Source: JAQTNA01 sp043743785 (GTDB lineage: Bacteria; Pseudomonadota; Gammaproteobacteria; Burkholderiales; Rhodocyclaceae). From it: a DNA stretch of 64,000 bases. The notes below the pieces were generated by a model. It had not been told where the DNA came from. It saw only the letters and a list, made by a program, of their open reading frames with translations, and did no database searches. Positions 39,224 through 48,475 of this stretch are shown here, in pieces. How positions within the stretch are numbered: position 1 is the first letter of the stretch; each line of letters begins with the position of its first letter. The DNA lies in NCBI GenBank assembly GCA_043743785.1, contig JAYTVW010000015.1:1-64000 (forward strand). Reading direction: 5' to 3'. A program made the translations under genes and the position numbers.

Positions 39224-42200
39224 ATGTCGCCAAAATTTCTTCTCGTAATGCTGTGGCTCGCCATTCTGGCCCTGTCGGGCCTGATGTTTGAGAACTTGCT
39301 CAGCGAAAAGCGGGAACTGGAGCGGGATGCCAAAAACGCCGCCGGCAGCTACGTGCGCATGGTGGCCGAGAACGCGGCCGGCGCCTTGCAAAGCGCGGAT
39401 ATCGCCACCCTGGCGGTTTCCGCCACGCCGGAAGTCATTCAAGCCCTGGAAGCCCTGGCCAGCGCCAAGACCATGATGTCAGGCGTCGCGACGTCCTTGC
39501 CTGTACTCGATACTTTCCTGAAGAGCGTTCCCGGTGCCGTGAATATATTCATTACCGATGCGGGTGGGCGAGTGGTCTTTTCCGCCGTGCCACCCCCCGC
39601 CGGCACCAGGGTGGCAGATCGAGCGTATTTCCAGTCCCTGGCTGCAACACCCGGCACCGCCACGGCGATTTCCGAAACCGTCCGGGGCAAGGCCAGCCGC
39701 AAGTGGGCACTCCAGGTGGGCCGGCGTGTGGAAGACAAGAACGGACGCTTTCTGGGCGTCATCGGCGTCAGCCTGGGGATAGAGGAGCGCTTTTCCCGTT
39801 TCTATGCCAGTCTGCGCTTGCCTCCGGGCACGGCCATTTCGCTCTGGGACGCCCGGCGCCACATGCTGATGCGCTATCCCATGATCGAATCCCGCATCGG
39901 CAAAACCACGGCTCACCGGGTCTTCGAGGGCATGGATGCGCTCACCAAACCGGAAAATCTGGAAGTCGGCATCTCGGATGTAGATGGAATAATGCGCACC
40001 CGGGCGGCGCGCATCATTGCGCCCTATGCGGTCTTCGCGGTAGTGGGCCTGGCGGAACAGGACTATCTGGCGCCGTGGCGATCGGCGATTCAAGAAGCCG
40101 CCTGGGCTTTCGGCGTCCTCCTCCTCCTCGGTTTCGGCGTGAGCTTGCTGCTGCTGCGCAAGGACAAAAACACCCTGGCTCTGGTTCGGGAAAGGGCATT
40201 TCGTGCCGAACAACTTACCAATATCGCGGCCACCGTTCCCGGCGTGATCTGTTCCTTAAAGCGCAATGTGGAGGGGAAATTTTGTCTGCCCTATGCCAGC
40301 GATGCCATCACCGAGGTGTTTGGCATCCCCGCTGCACACGTCATTGATGACATGGCGCCCTTGCTGGCCCGCGTTGCCCCGGTGGAGCGCCAGCGTCTGG
40401 CGGAGGCCATGGCTTTTTCGGAACACCACTTGACGCCCTGTCGCGCAGTCTGTGCATATCAGCATCCGGAAAAAGGCCCGCGCTGGATTGAAGGCAATCT
40501 CAATCCCTTGCGCCTGGAGGATGGCAGCCTGCAGTGGCAGGGATTTTTCACCGACATTACCGCCCAACGCGAAGCGGAAGAAGCCCTGATCCGTAGCGAA
40601 GCGGAGTTGAAGCTCATTTTTGAGGCTGAGCCTGAGTGCGTCAAGGTGCTGGATCGGGACGGTCGCCTGCTGAAAATGAACGCGGCGGGCCTGGCGATGG
40701 TCGAGGCCGATAAGCTGGAGCAGGTTTTGGGTGCCCGGGTGGCGGATATTGTGGCGCCGGAACACCGGGCCGCTTTCGAGGCCCTCAATGCCAAAATATT
40801 TTCGGGTGAAAGCGCGACCCTGGTGTTCGAAGTCATTGGCCTCAAAGGCGGACGGCACTGGCTGGACACCCACGCGGTACCCCTGCGTGACAGCCAGGGC
40901 AACATCACGGCCCATCTTGGCGTTACCCGCGACATCACCGCCCGCCGCAGTGCCGAGGACGCCTTGAAAGCCTCCCTGCGGGAGTTGCGTCAGCTTTCCC
41001 TGGCGGTTGAACAAAGCCCGGAAAGCGTCGTGATTACCAATCTTCTTGGGGAAATCGAGTACGTAAACCTCGCCTTCACCCGCGTGACCGGATACGCCGC
41101 AGACGAAGTGATGGGGCGCAATCCCCGTTTTCTCCAGTCCGGGAACACGCCAGCCGAAACCTACACCAGCCTTTGGTCGGCCCTCAAGTCAGGTGAGACT
41201 TGGCAGGGTGAGTTTTTGAATCGGCGCAAAAACGGCAAGGATTTCGTCGAATACGAAATCATCTCGCCCGTGCGCCAGGCGGATGGCACGGTCAGCCATT
41301 ACCTGGCGATCAAGGAAGACGTCACGGAAAAGAAGCTGGTCGGCGCGGAACTGGACGACTACCGGCATCGCCTGGAGGACTTGGTGCGGCAGCGTACCGC
41401 CGAACTGGACGCGCTTTACAACCAGGCGCCCTGTGGCTACCACTCGGTTGACCCGGATGGTCTGATTATCTCCATGAATGACACCGAGCTGGGCATGCTG
41501 GGCTATGCCCGTGCCGAAGTGGTCGGCAAACTGCGCCTCCCGGCGCTGATGGCACCCTACGAACTGCCGGTGTTCCAGGCCCGTTTCGCGGAATTAAAGC
41601 GTTCGGGATATGTGCACGACATGGAGTTCGATTTCCTCAGAAAAGACGGCTCCATCTTGCCCATGCTGGTCAGCGCGGAAGCCACCCTGGATGCCTTGGG
41701 TAACTTTGTCGGCGGACGGGCCACCTTGTCCGACAATCGGGAGCGCAAAGCCAGGGAGCGCCAGATTGCCTTGCTTAATGCGGCCCTTGAGCGCCGGGCG
41801 CAAGACGCGGAAAGCGCAAGTCTGGCCAAGAGTTCTTTCCTGGCCAACATGAGCCATGAAATTCGTACGCCCATGAACGCCATCCTGGGCATGGCGAACC
41901 TGTTGCGCCGTACGGGTCTGAGCGACAAGCAGTCTGAGCAACTCGACAAGATCGACACGGCAGGAAGGCACTTGTTGCAGGTCATCAACGACATCCTGGA
42001 CATTTCCAAGATCGAAGCCGGCAAGCTCACCCTGGAAGGCATCGAGATCAGTATTGACGACATCCTGCCGAGCGTGGCGACCCTGCTGGAGAATCGGGCC
42101 GCCGAGAAAGGCTTGAGTATTCTCGTCGATGCCCCGCCCACGGGGCTGCGGCTGATGGGGGATCCGACGCGCCTGCGGCAAGGGCTGCTTAACTTTGCCA

Positions 42201-42967
42201 ACAACGCCATCAAGTTTACCGATCAGGGGGTGGTGGCCTTGCGCATGCGCGTCCTGGCAGAAAACGTGGATGGCGTGACGCTGCGCTTTGAAGTCCGGGA
42301 TACGGGCATCGGCATTGCGCCGGAGGTTCTGCCGACCCTGTTCTCGTCCTTCCAGCAGGCCGATAGCAGCATGACCCGCAAATATGGCGGCACCGGCCTG
42401 GGTCTCGTCATCACCAAACGTCTGGCGCAACTCATGGGCGGCGATGTGGGTGTGGACTCCACGCCGGGCATGGGCAGCCTGTTCTGGTTCAGCGCACGGC
42501 TGAAGAAGGCATCTGCCGCCGCAGCGCCTGCGCTGCAGCAAGAAGTGCCCGCGCTGGCGCCTCTACATTTACAGGGCCTGCGTGTGCTCCTGGTGGAAGA
42601 CGAGCCTATCAACCAGGAGGTTGCCCGGGAATTTCTCGAAGAGTTCGGCGTGGTGGTGGACGTGGCCAACAACGGTGTCGAGGCGCTGGAAGCTGCGGCT
42701 CGCGGCGGGCATGTCCTGATATTGATGGACATGCAAATGCCGATCATGGATGGACTGGAGGCAACACGCCGTATCCGCCAATTGCCGGCAGGCGCCGTGG
42801 TACCCATCATCGCCATGACCGCCAACGCGTTTTCCGAAGACCGGGAGCGCTGTCTGGCGGCCGGCATGAATGATTTCCTGTCCAAACCCGTTGATCCGGA
42901 TGTGCTGCTGAATACCGTCGCGCGCTGGGTGGGGGCAGGGGCACGGGAGGGTGATCGTGATCAATGA
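39224..42967 (+). CDS. Hybrid histidine kinase with dCache and four PAS domains
   Basis: 1247 residues. Membrane helix (about 4-22), an extracytoplasmic double-Cache/PDC sensor (about 35-285) and a second helix (about 290-312) are followed by four PAS-type domains (about 335-465, 475-600, 605-730, 735-860). The HisKA H878 (SHEIRTPMNAILG), an HATPase and a receiver with D1169 (LILMDMQMPIMDG) complete it. No HPt domain is present, so phosphate must pass to a separate protein. The ATG at 39224 puts the first helix at the N-terminus; an in-frame ATG at 39089 would add 45 residues of poor quality. Its end overlaps the next kinase gene. Confidence 0.92.
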   Translation: MSPKFLLVMLWLAILALSGLMFENLLSEKRELERDAKNAAGSYVRMVAENAAGALQSADIATLAVSATPEVIQALEALASAKTMMSGVATSLPVLDTFLKSVPGAVNIFITDAGGRVVFSAVPPPAGTRVADRAYFQSLAATPGTATAISETVRGKASRKWALQVGRRVEDKNGRFLGVIGVSLGIEERFSRFYASLRLPPGTAISLWDARRHMLMRYPMIESRIGKTTAHRVFEGMDALTKPENLEVGISDVDGIMRTRAARIIAPYAVFAVVGLAEQDYLAPWRSAIQEAAWAFGVLLLLGFGVSLLLLRKDKNTLALVRERAFRAEQLTNIAATVPGVICSLKRNVEGKFCLPYASDAITEVFGIPAAHVIDDMAPLLARVAPVERQRLAEAMAFSEHHLTPCRAVCAYQHPEKGPRWIEGNLNPLRLEDGSLQWQGFFTDITAQREAEEALIRSEAELKLIFEAEPECVKVLDRDGRLLKMNAAGLAMVEADKLEQVLGARVADIVAPEHRAAFEALNAKIFSGESATLVFEVIGLKGGRHWLDTHAVPLRDSQGNITAHLGVTRDITARRSAEDALKASLRELRQLSLAVEQSPESVVITNLLGEIEYVNLAFTRVTGYAADEVMGRNPRFLQSGNTPAETYTSLWSALKSGETWQGEFLNRRKNGKDFVEYEIISPVRQADGTVSHYLAIKEDVTEKKLVGAELDDYRHRLEDLVRQRTAELDALYNQAPCGYHSVDPDGLIISMNDTELGMLGYARAEVVGKLRLPALMAPYELPVFQARFAELKRSGYVHDMEFDFLRKDGSILPMLVSAEATLDALGNFVGGRATLSDNRERKARERQIALLNAALERRAQDAESASLAKSSFLANMSHEIRTPMNAILGMANLLRRTGLSDKQSEQLDKIDTAGRHLLQVINDILDISKIEAGKLTLEGIEISIDDILPSVATLLENRAAEKGLSILVDAPPTGLRLMGDPTRLRQGLLNFANNAIKFTDQGVVALRMRVLAENVDGVTLRFEVRDTGIGIAPEVLPTLFSSFQQADSSMTRKYGGTGLGLVITKRLAQLMGGDVGVDSTPGMGSLFWFSARLKKASAAAAPALQQEVPALAPLHLQGLRVLLVEDEPINQEVAREFLEEFGVVVDVANNGVEALEAAARGGHVLILMDMQMPIMDGLEATRRIRQLPAGAVVPIIAMTANAFSEDRERCLAAGMNDFLSKPVDPDVLLNTVARWVGAGAREGDRDQ

Positions 42968-45425
42968 ACTGAGTCGCCTGTTGTCGGTGAATGGCTTCAT
43001 TCCCCATGGGTACTGCATCAGTTGGTCCGTGCCGCTGCTCACGACCTATGTGCTCAGCGATCTGCTCACTTTTCTGGCCTACTTTTCCATGCCCGTGGCC
43101 ATCGTGCATTTCGCCCGGCAGCGCAAGGATTTCCCCTACCGTTGGCTGCTGTGGCTATTCGCCGGGTTCATCACGGCCTGTGGCAGTACCCATCTGATGG
43201 GCGTCGTCGTGCTATGGCAACCGATGTACGGGCTGGATGCCTTGCTTAAAGCGATTACGGCCATCGTCTCCATCATCACGGCCGGTGTGCTGTGGTATTT
43301 GCTTCCCCATGCCCTACGGCTACCCAGTCCGGCCCAATTGCGACAGGTGAACGAAGCCCTGCAACAGGAAATTCTTGAACGCAAACGCATTGAAGAAGCC
43401 TTGAGGCTGGCCAAGGAAGCCGCCGAGGCAAGTCTGCAAAAAGAACACAGGCTCATGGTGGCCATCGTCGAGTCCTCCGAAGATGCCATCATCGGTAAAA
43501 CCCTGGATGGCCGAGTCACGAGCTGGAACCAGGCGGCGGAAAAGATGTTCGGCTATACGGCGCGGGAGATCATCGGCCAGTCCATGCAGGCACTCGTCCT
43601 CCCACAACGCCGGGAGGCGGAAAGTAGCCTGCTTGCCCGCATCACCTGCGGTGAAATGCCCTGTCCGTTTGAAACGGAATGGGTTTGCCAGGACGGCAGG
43701 GTGATCCTTGTGTCCGTTACGCTTTCCCCCATCCGGGATGAAGACGGCCGCATTGTCGGGGCCTCCACCATTGCCCGGAATATCTCGGCGCAAAGAGCCA
43801 CCGAGCAGCAATTGCGCAAGCTCTCCATGGCCGTGGAACAAAGTCCGATCAGCATCGTCATCACCAATCTTGACGCGGAGATCGAGTACGTCAATGCAGC
43901 CTTTGTCCGGGTCAGTGGCTATACGCAGGATGAGGTATTGGGCCAAAATCCCCGGGTCCTGCACTCCGGGAAAACTCCGGAAGCTGCCTACGAGGCTCTG
44001 TGGCGGGCGCTGCCGGCGGGCGAGGCCTGGGAAGGCGAGTTTTTCAACAGGCGCAAAGACGGCCGGGAATATGTGGAACTCGCCCGGGTCTCCCCCATCC
44101 GGCAGGGAGACGGTCGCATCACCCATTACCTGGCCATCAAGGAAGACATTACCGAGCGCCGACGCATGGAGTCCACGCTTGTCGAGAATGAGGAGAAGTT
44201 TCGCGTCATCTACGACTCGATCAACGATGGCATCTTCATTCACGATGGGGTCTCGGGGCGGATCGTGGACGTGAATCGCAGTGCCTGTCTGATGTATGGC
44301 TACGGCCGCGAGGCCCTGGTGAGCCTGGATGTGGCTGACCTCAGTGCGGGCGTTGCACCCTATACGGCGGCCACCGTGCAAGCCTACATTCGGCAGGCTT
44401 GCCAGGGTGCCCGGCCCGCGTTTGAATGGCTGGCCCAGGACAGCAATGGCCGTCAGTTCTGGGTAGCGGTGAATCTGGAAACCATCCACATTCAAGGTGC
44501 CCAGCGGGTAATGGCGGTAGTGCGGGACATTGATCGTCGCAAGCGTGCCGAACAGGAACTGCAAAACTCGCTGCGGGAAGCCCACGCGCTGAACGCTTCC
44601 CTGGTGGAGGCGCAGCAGCAATTATTGCAGTCGGAGAAAATGGCTTCCCTCGGTCAGCTCGCAGCAGGCGTGGCCCACGAACTCAATAATCCCGTCGGGT
44701 TCGTGCACTCAAACCTGGGCACGCTGGATCTGTATATCAAGGATATTTTCGAGATCGTCCGGGCATGGGAAAGGGCGGCGGGTCTGACCAAAGAGCCGGA
44801 AATATTTGCTGCCATCGATGCGCTGAAGCAGGACAAGGATTTTGCGTTCATCAAGCAGGACATTTTCCAGATGATGAGCGAATCCCGGGAAGGCCTGGAT
44901 CGCGTGCGCAAGATCGTGCTGGACTTGAAGAGTTTCTCCCGCGTTGGCGACACACAGTGGCAATGGGCCGACTTGCACCAGGGCCTGGACTCCACCCTCA
45001 ACATCGTGGCCAACGAGATCAAGTACCACTGCACGGTAAGAAAAGAATACGGCACTCTGCCGCCGGTGATGTGTGTTCTCTCGCAACTCAATCAGGTCTT
45101 CTTGAACCTGATCGTGAATGCGTCTCACGCCATTCCGGAAAAAGGTGAAATCAGCATCGCTACGGGCCAGCGCGGAGAGGAAATCTTTGTGGCCATTTCA
45201 GACACGGGCACGGGAATCACGCCTGAAAACCTGAGCCGCATCTTCGATCCCTTCTTCACCACCAAGGCCGTCGGCAAAGGCACAGGGCTGGGACTTTCCG
45301 TCTCCTACAGCATTGTCCAGAAGCATCGTGGACGTATCGAGGTGCACAGTACGCCAGGAAAAGGCAGCACCTTCACCGTCTGGCTGCCGCTCAAGCAGCC
45401 AGAGTCTGTAGCAGTGTCAAGTTAG
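42957..45425 (+). CDS. Histidine kinase with ethylene-receptor-type membrane domain
   Basis: 822 residues. Three membrane helices (about 24-50, 61-82, 94-116) match the ethylene-binding domain of plant ETR1: D35, Y42, P46, I72, C75 and H79 all correspond to ETR1 D25, Y32, P36, I62, C65 and H69 with a constant offset of ten. C75 and H79 (CGSTHL) would be the copper ligands; FPYRW is also shared. Three PAS domains (about 165-290, 290-410, 415-540) and a HisKA/HATPase follow, with H574 in AHELNNP and the ATP-lid KGTGLGLS. The GTG at 42957 has GGGAGG six bases upstream; a GTG at 42951 is possible. It overlaps the hybrid kinase gene, so the two are probably co-expressed. Confidence 0.9.
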   Translation: MINELSRLLSVNGFIPHGYCISWSVPLLTTYVLSDLLTFLAYFSMPVAIVHFARQRKDFPYRWLLWLFAGFITACGSTHLMGVVVLWQPMYGLDALLKAITAIVSIITAGVLWYLLPHALRLPSPAQLRQVNEALQQEILERKRIEEALRLAKEAAEASLQKEHRLMVAIVESSEDAIIGKTLDGRVTSWNQAAEKMFGYTAREIIGQSMQALVLPQRREAESSLLARITCGEMPCPFETEWVCQDGRVILVSVTLSPIRDEDGRIVGASTIARNISAQRATEQQLRKLSMAVEQSPISIVITNLDAEIEYVNAAFVRVSGYTQDEVLGQNPRVLHSGKTPEAAYEALWRALPAGEAWEGEFFNRRKDGREYVELARVSPIRQGDGRITHYLAIKEDITERRRMESTLVENEEKFRVIYDSINDGIFIHDGVSGRIVDVNRSACLMYGYGREALVSLDVADLSAGVAPYTAATVQAYIRQACQGARPAFEWLAQDSNGRQFWVAVNLETIHIQGAQRVMAVVRDIDRRKRAEQELQNSLREAHALNASLVEAQQQLLQSEKMASLGQLAAGVAHELNNPVGFVHSNLGTLDLYIKDIFEIVRAWERAAGLTKEPEIFAAIDALKQDKDFAFIKQDIFQMMSESREGLDRVRKIVLDLKSFSRVGDTQWQWADLHQGLDSTLNIVANEIKYHCTVRKEYGTLPPVMCVLSQLNQVFLNLIVNASHAIPEKGEISIATGQRGEEIFVAISDTGTGITPENLSRIFDPFFTTKAVGKGTGLGLSVSYSIVQKHRGRIEVHSTPGKGSTFTVWLPLKQPESVAVSS

Positions 45426-45431
45426 CGTGAA

Positions 45432-45494
45432 AGTCGGCATAGCCGACTCACGATGCCTCCCTCTCCCATCAGGAGCGCAACCGAGGGTGAGGGA
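45432..45494 (+). repeat. GTCGC/CCCTC composite repeat
   Basis: AGTCGGC-ATA-GCCGACT hairpin, CTCACGATGC, CTCCCTCTCCC, spacer, GAGGGTGAGGGA. Same order as the copies at 48476, 51891 (inverted) and 16820 (inverted, inside purL). It lies in the convergent gap after the kinase. Confidence 0.75.
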
Positions 45495-45553
45495 AACGGG
45501 CATGGCGCCGATAAGCCCGTCTACGACCCGTTTTGTCGGGCTGAAGCCACGCC

Positions 45554-45829
45554 CTACAGTGTGGCGAGCTGCTCGAAGCCGGAAAGGCCTGGATCTTCCG
45601 CCAGTTCCACCTCCACCCGGCTGACCCGGGCGCCGGCCGGGCCGCTACGGCACCAGTGGATGAGGGAGGCCAGGGTTTCGGCATCGCCGCAGATGAGCGC
45701 CTCGACGCTGCCGTCCCGGCGGTTGCGCACCCAGCCGGTGGCGCCTAGTCCCCGGGCTTCCCGAGCAAGGGACCAGCGGTAGCCGACGCCCTGTACGAGT
45801 CCGTGGATAATCAGGTGCCGGGCTTCCAT
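45554..45829 (-). CDS. acyP: Acylphosphatase
   Basis: 91 residues. The family loop VQGVGYRW (12-19) carries the phosphate-binding arginine R18, and NRRDGSVEAL begins with the catalytic N36. It hydrolyses acyl phosphates; the physiological substrate is uncertain. It starts one base after the hyfI-like gene ends and is the last gene of the minus-strand complex operon. It may be related to HypF-type acylphosphatase function only by fold; no hyp genes are present. Confidence 0.92.
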   Translation of the reverse strand: MEARHLIIHGLVQGVGYRWSLAREARGLGATGWVRNRRDGSVEALICGDAETLASLIHWCRSGPAGARVSRVEVELAEDPGLSGFEQLATL

Positions 45830-45830
45830 T

Positions 45831-46367
45831 TCAGGAGCCTCCCGTGGTGGCCTGTTCTTTCTGGAGCGTGATGGCGGTGAGGATGGCCTGCATCAGGGCC
45901 AGGGGCGTGGGCGGACAGCCGGGCACGGCCACATCCACCGGGATGACGTTGGCGACACGGCCACAGGAGGCGTAGCTTTCGCCGAAGATGCCGCCGTGAG
46001 AGCCGCAATCGCCGACGGCCACCACCAGTTTCGGGTCCGGCGTGGCGTCATAGGCCCGCTTTACGGCGATTTCCATGTTCTTCGCCACCGGGCCGGTGAC
46101 CAGCAGCAGGTCGGCGTGGCGCGGGCTAGCGGCGAACTTGATGCCCAGGGCTTCCAGGTTGTAGTAGGGATTGCCCAGGGCGTGGATTTCCAGTTCGCAG
46201 CCGTTGCAGGAGCCGGCGTCCACGTGGCGGATCACCAGTGCCCGGCCAAGATGCCCGAGCATGGCGTCGGAAAGTTTCTGGGCGGTGGGGCGCAGGGCCT
46301 CATCCGGCTCGGGCGGCGCCTCGGTCTTGATGCCGGTATCAATGATCTGTTTCAGCAGTCGGAACAT
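45831..46367 (-). CDS. NuoB/HyfI-like iron-sulfur subunit
   Basis: 178 residues. It has the small-subunit fold of hydrogenase-4 and complex I, with all four ligands of the proximal 4Fe-4S (N2-type) cluster: C54 and C57 (GSCNGCELEI), C121 (VGDCGSHGG) and C151 (VPGCPPTP). It should sit against the large subunit encoded by the hyfG-like gene and relay electrons. It lies three bases after a toxin gene, which separates it from hyfG. It is shorter than E. coli HyfI and lacks extra ferredoxin motifs. Confidence 0.9.
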   Translation of the reverse strand: MFRLLKQIIDTGIKTEAPPEPDEALRPTAQKLSDAMLGHLGRALVIRHVDAGSCNGCELEIHALGNPYYNLEALGIKFAASPRHADLLLVTGPVAKNMEIAVKRAYDATPDPKLVVAVGDCGSHGGIFGESYASCGRVANVIPVDVAVPGCPPTPLALMQAILTAITLQKEQATTGGS

Positions 46368-46370
46368 GGC

Positions 46371-46667
46371 TTACTCAGTCGTTGGCCAACGCGCGGGATC
46401 GCGTCGGGTGTGGAAACAGGCCAGGATGGTCAAGGAACCAGGCTCCTCGATATAGAACAAGCCGTAGGGAAAACGTCTCAGCAAGGCGCGGCGAATGGGT
46501 TTATGCACGTAGGCGTTGCGTTCCGGATCACGACGGACTGACTGGATCGCGGCGTCCAGCGCCCGTTCGAATTCACTGCCCAGGCCGGATCGCTGATTTT
46601 CGTACCACCGAAAAGCTGCCTGGATTTCTGCCGCAGCTTCGGGCCGGATCCATGTCCGCCGGGTCAT
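46371..46667 (-). CDS. RelE/ParE-family toxin
   Basis: 98 residues: TWIRPEAAAEIQAAFRWYENQRSGLGSEF is the ParE/RelE N-terminal helix region, and LLRRFPYGLFYIEE followed by ACFHTRRDP is the core beta-sheet. The start at 46667 overlaps the antitoxin stop (ATGA); a longer reading would run into the antitoxin. It probably inhibits gyrase or translation. It sits inside the hydrogenase-like operon. Confidence 0.88.
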   Translation of the reverse strand: MTRRTWIRPEAAAEIQAAFRWYENQRSGLGSEFERALDAAIQSVRRDPERNAYVHKPIRRALLRRFPYGLFYIEEPGSLTILACFHTRRDPARWPTTE

Positions 46668-46873
46668 GATTTCAGGCTGGCCTTCACTTCTTCCCAAGTC
46701 AGCGCGCTATCGGGCTCGCTCCGGTGAAGTTGGAGACGGCGTTTCAGTTCCTGGCGCTGGGATTCTGGCAGGGGGATGTTGTCCGGTTGCAGGGCGATGC
46801 TGTCCCAAAGGTCTTCAACCAGCTGGATTCTCTCTGCCACGCTCAGCGTCAGCATGTGTTGTGTCATGTTCAT
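46664..46873 (-). CDS. Addiction module antitoxin
   Basis: 69 residues of the short helical addiction-module family (LTLSVAERIQLVEDLWDSI, then LPESQRQELKRRLQLH and TWEEVKASL). These partner ParE/RelE toxins. The ATG at 46873 is chosen because AGGAGG lies at good spacing. It starts 16 bases after the hyfG-like stop codon. Confidence 0.9.
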   Translation of the reverse strand: MNMTQHMLTLSVAERIQLVEDLWDSIALQPDNIPLPESQRQELKRRLQLHRSEPDSALTWEEVKASLKS

Positions 46874-46889
46874 GATTCGCCTCCTCGCA

Positions 46890-48461
46890 TCACATATCGA
46901 CGCCACTATAGGACAAGTTGAACGACTTGTTGATGAGCGGGAAGTCCGGGACGATGTTGCCCATGATGGCGTGTTCCAGGGCTGGCCAGTTGTGCCAGCT
47001 GGGGTCGGATGAGTGGCAGCGGCGGATCAGGCCCTTTTCGCCAGCTTCCAGGGACACCAGCACCTCGCCGCGCCAGCCTTCGATCCAGCCCGTGCCCCGG
47101 CTGCCGGGCGTGCCGCTGGCGTAGGGCACCCGCACGGCACCCTGCATGTCGCCGTGGCGCAGTTCGCCGCAGATGAAGCGGATGAGGCGCAGAGACTCGA
47201 AGACTTCGTCGAAGCGTACGGCCACCCTGGCTGCCACATCTCCCTGACGGCTGGCGGCCATGTGTACTTCGAGTTGGTCCCAGGGCGCGTGGAATTTGCG
47301 GCAGCGCAGATCATGCATCTGGCCGCTGGCCCGGCCCGCCAGGCCGATGACCCCGAGGCGAGACGCCAACTGGGGGCTGACGCGGCCGGTGGTGAGGAAG
47401 CGGTCCTGCAGACCCGGGTGTTCGTCGTAGATATGCTTGAGGAGGCGTACTTCCTTTTCGATGGCATCGCACTGTTCCGGCAGGGCGTGGCCCGCGTCGG
47501 CGCTGAGGTCCACTGCCGTGCCGCCGGGGACGATGCGGTCCATGAGCAGGCGGTGGCCGAAGTGTTCAGCATTCAGGCGCAGCCAGTCTTCCTTGAGGCG
47601 GGAAAACTGGGCCAGGCCAAAGCCCAGGGCCGCATCGTTGCCCAGGTAGCCCAGGTCCCCCAGGTGGTTGGCGACCCGTTCCCGCTCCAGGAACAGGGCC
47701 CGCAGCCAGGCGGCCCGTAGCGTGATTTCGATGCCGGAGAGGGCTTCCGCCGCCATGCAGTAGGCCCAGGCGTAGGCCACGGTGGAATCGCCGGAGACCC
47801 GGCCCGCCAGGCGGTGCCCTTCATGTACCGGCAGACTCTCGAAACGTTTCTCGATGCCCTTGTGCACATAGCCCAGCCGTTCCTCCAGGCGCAGCACCCG
47901 TTCGCCGACGATGGAGAAGCGGAAGTGGCCCGGCTCGATGATGCCGGCGTGGATGGGGCCCACGGGAATCTCGTGAACACCGTCACCTTCCACCCGCACG
48001 AAGTCATAGGCTTCGGCCTGCTGGGGGAAGGCCTTGCTGGCGGGCTGGTCGTGGCGCAGGGGGAAATGGTCTTCGGGCCAACCGCCGTTCCTGAGCCAGG
48101 GCCGGGTGTCGTCGCCCGCATGGCGGATGCCCAGGAGGTCGAAGTTGGCGCGCTGCAGACGGTTCGCAGAAGGGAATACGGAGGCCAGGTCCGGTGCCAC
48201 CGGCGCTCCGCCTGCCAGGGGCAGGTCCAGCAGCACCAGGCCCGGTTGCAGGGCCAGGGCCAGGTGGAGCATGAAGCCACCCTCGGCCTGGTCGCCAAGC
48301 AGGTGGCGGCGGTCGCTGCCCCACAAGGACACCAGGCGGCCACCGGCCATCTTGGCGGAGGTGCAGAAACCGACAATGCGGTGGGCCCGCACCTCCGCCC
48401 GCCACACCGGCGGCGTGGTCTGCACGAGTTCGAAATCGATGGGCTGGTCGAAGAATCGCAT
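46890..48461 (-). CDS. HyfG/HycE-like large subunit without NiFe ligands
   Basis: 523 residues, a NuoC-like N-terminal region (1-150) fused to a NuoD/hydrogenase large-subunit domain. The domain is clear (VGPIHAGIIEPGHFRFS, LEERLGYVHKGIEKRFE, HRLAGRVSGDST, ERERVANHLGDLG). In true hydrogenases the third motif reads RVCGIC-like and the C-terminus DPCxxC. Here they are RVSGDS (221-226) and DPSWHNW (486-492), so all four NiFe cysteines are missing. It is therefore not a hydrogenase. It best fits the energy-converting hydrogenase-related (Ehr) type, a complex I relative of unknown electron partner. Confidence 0.88.
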   Translation of the reverse strand: MRFFDQPIDFELVQTTPPVWRAEVRAHRIVGFCTSAKMAGGRLVSLWGSDRRHLLGDQAEGGFMLHLALALQPGLVLLDLPLAGGAPVAPDLASVFPSANRLQRANFDLLGIRHAGDDTRPWLRNGGWPEDHFPLRHDQPASKAFPQQAEAYDFVRVEGDGVHEIPVGPIHAGIIEPGHFRFSIVGERVLRLEERLGYVHKGIEKRFESLPVHEGHRLAGRVSGDSTVAYAWAYCMAAEALSGIEITLRAAWLRALFLERERVANHLGDLGYLGNDAALGFGLAQFSRLKEDWLRLNAEHFGHRLLMDRIVPGGTAVDLSADAGHALPEQCDAIEKEVRLLKHIYDEHPGLQDRFLTTGRVSPQLASRLGVIGLAGRASGQMHDLRCRKFHAPWDQLEVHMAASRQGDVAARVAVRFDEVFESLRLIRFICGELRHGDMQGAVRVPYASGTPGSRGTGWIEGWRGEVLVSLEAGEKGLIRRCHSSDPSWHNWPALEHAIMGNIVPDFPLINKSFNLSYSGVDM

Positions 48462-48475
48462 GGCTTTACCGTAAA

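Noticed and set aside
46890..48461. Annotation of the large subunit as a NiFe hydrogenase
   Set aside because: All four metal-binding cysteines are replaced (RVSGDS, DPSWHNW) and no maturation genes are present.
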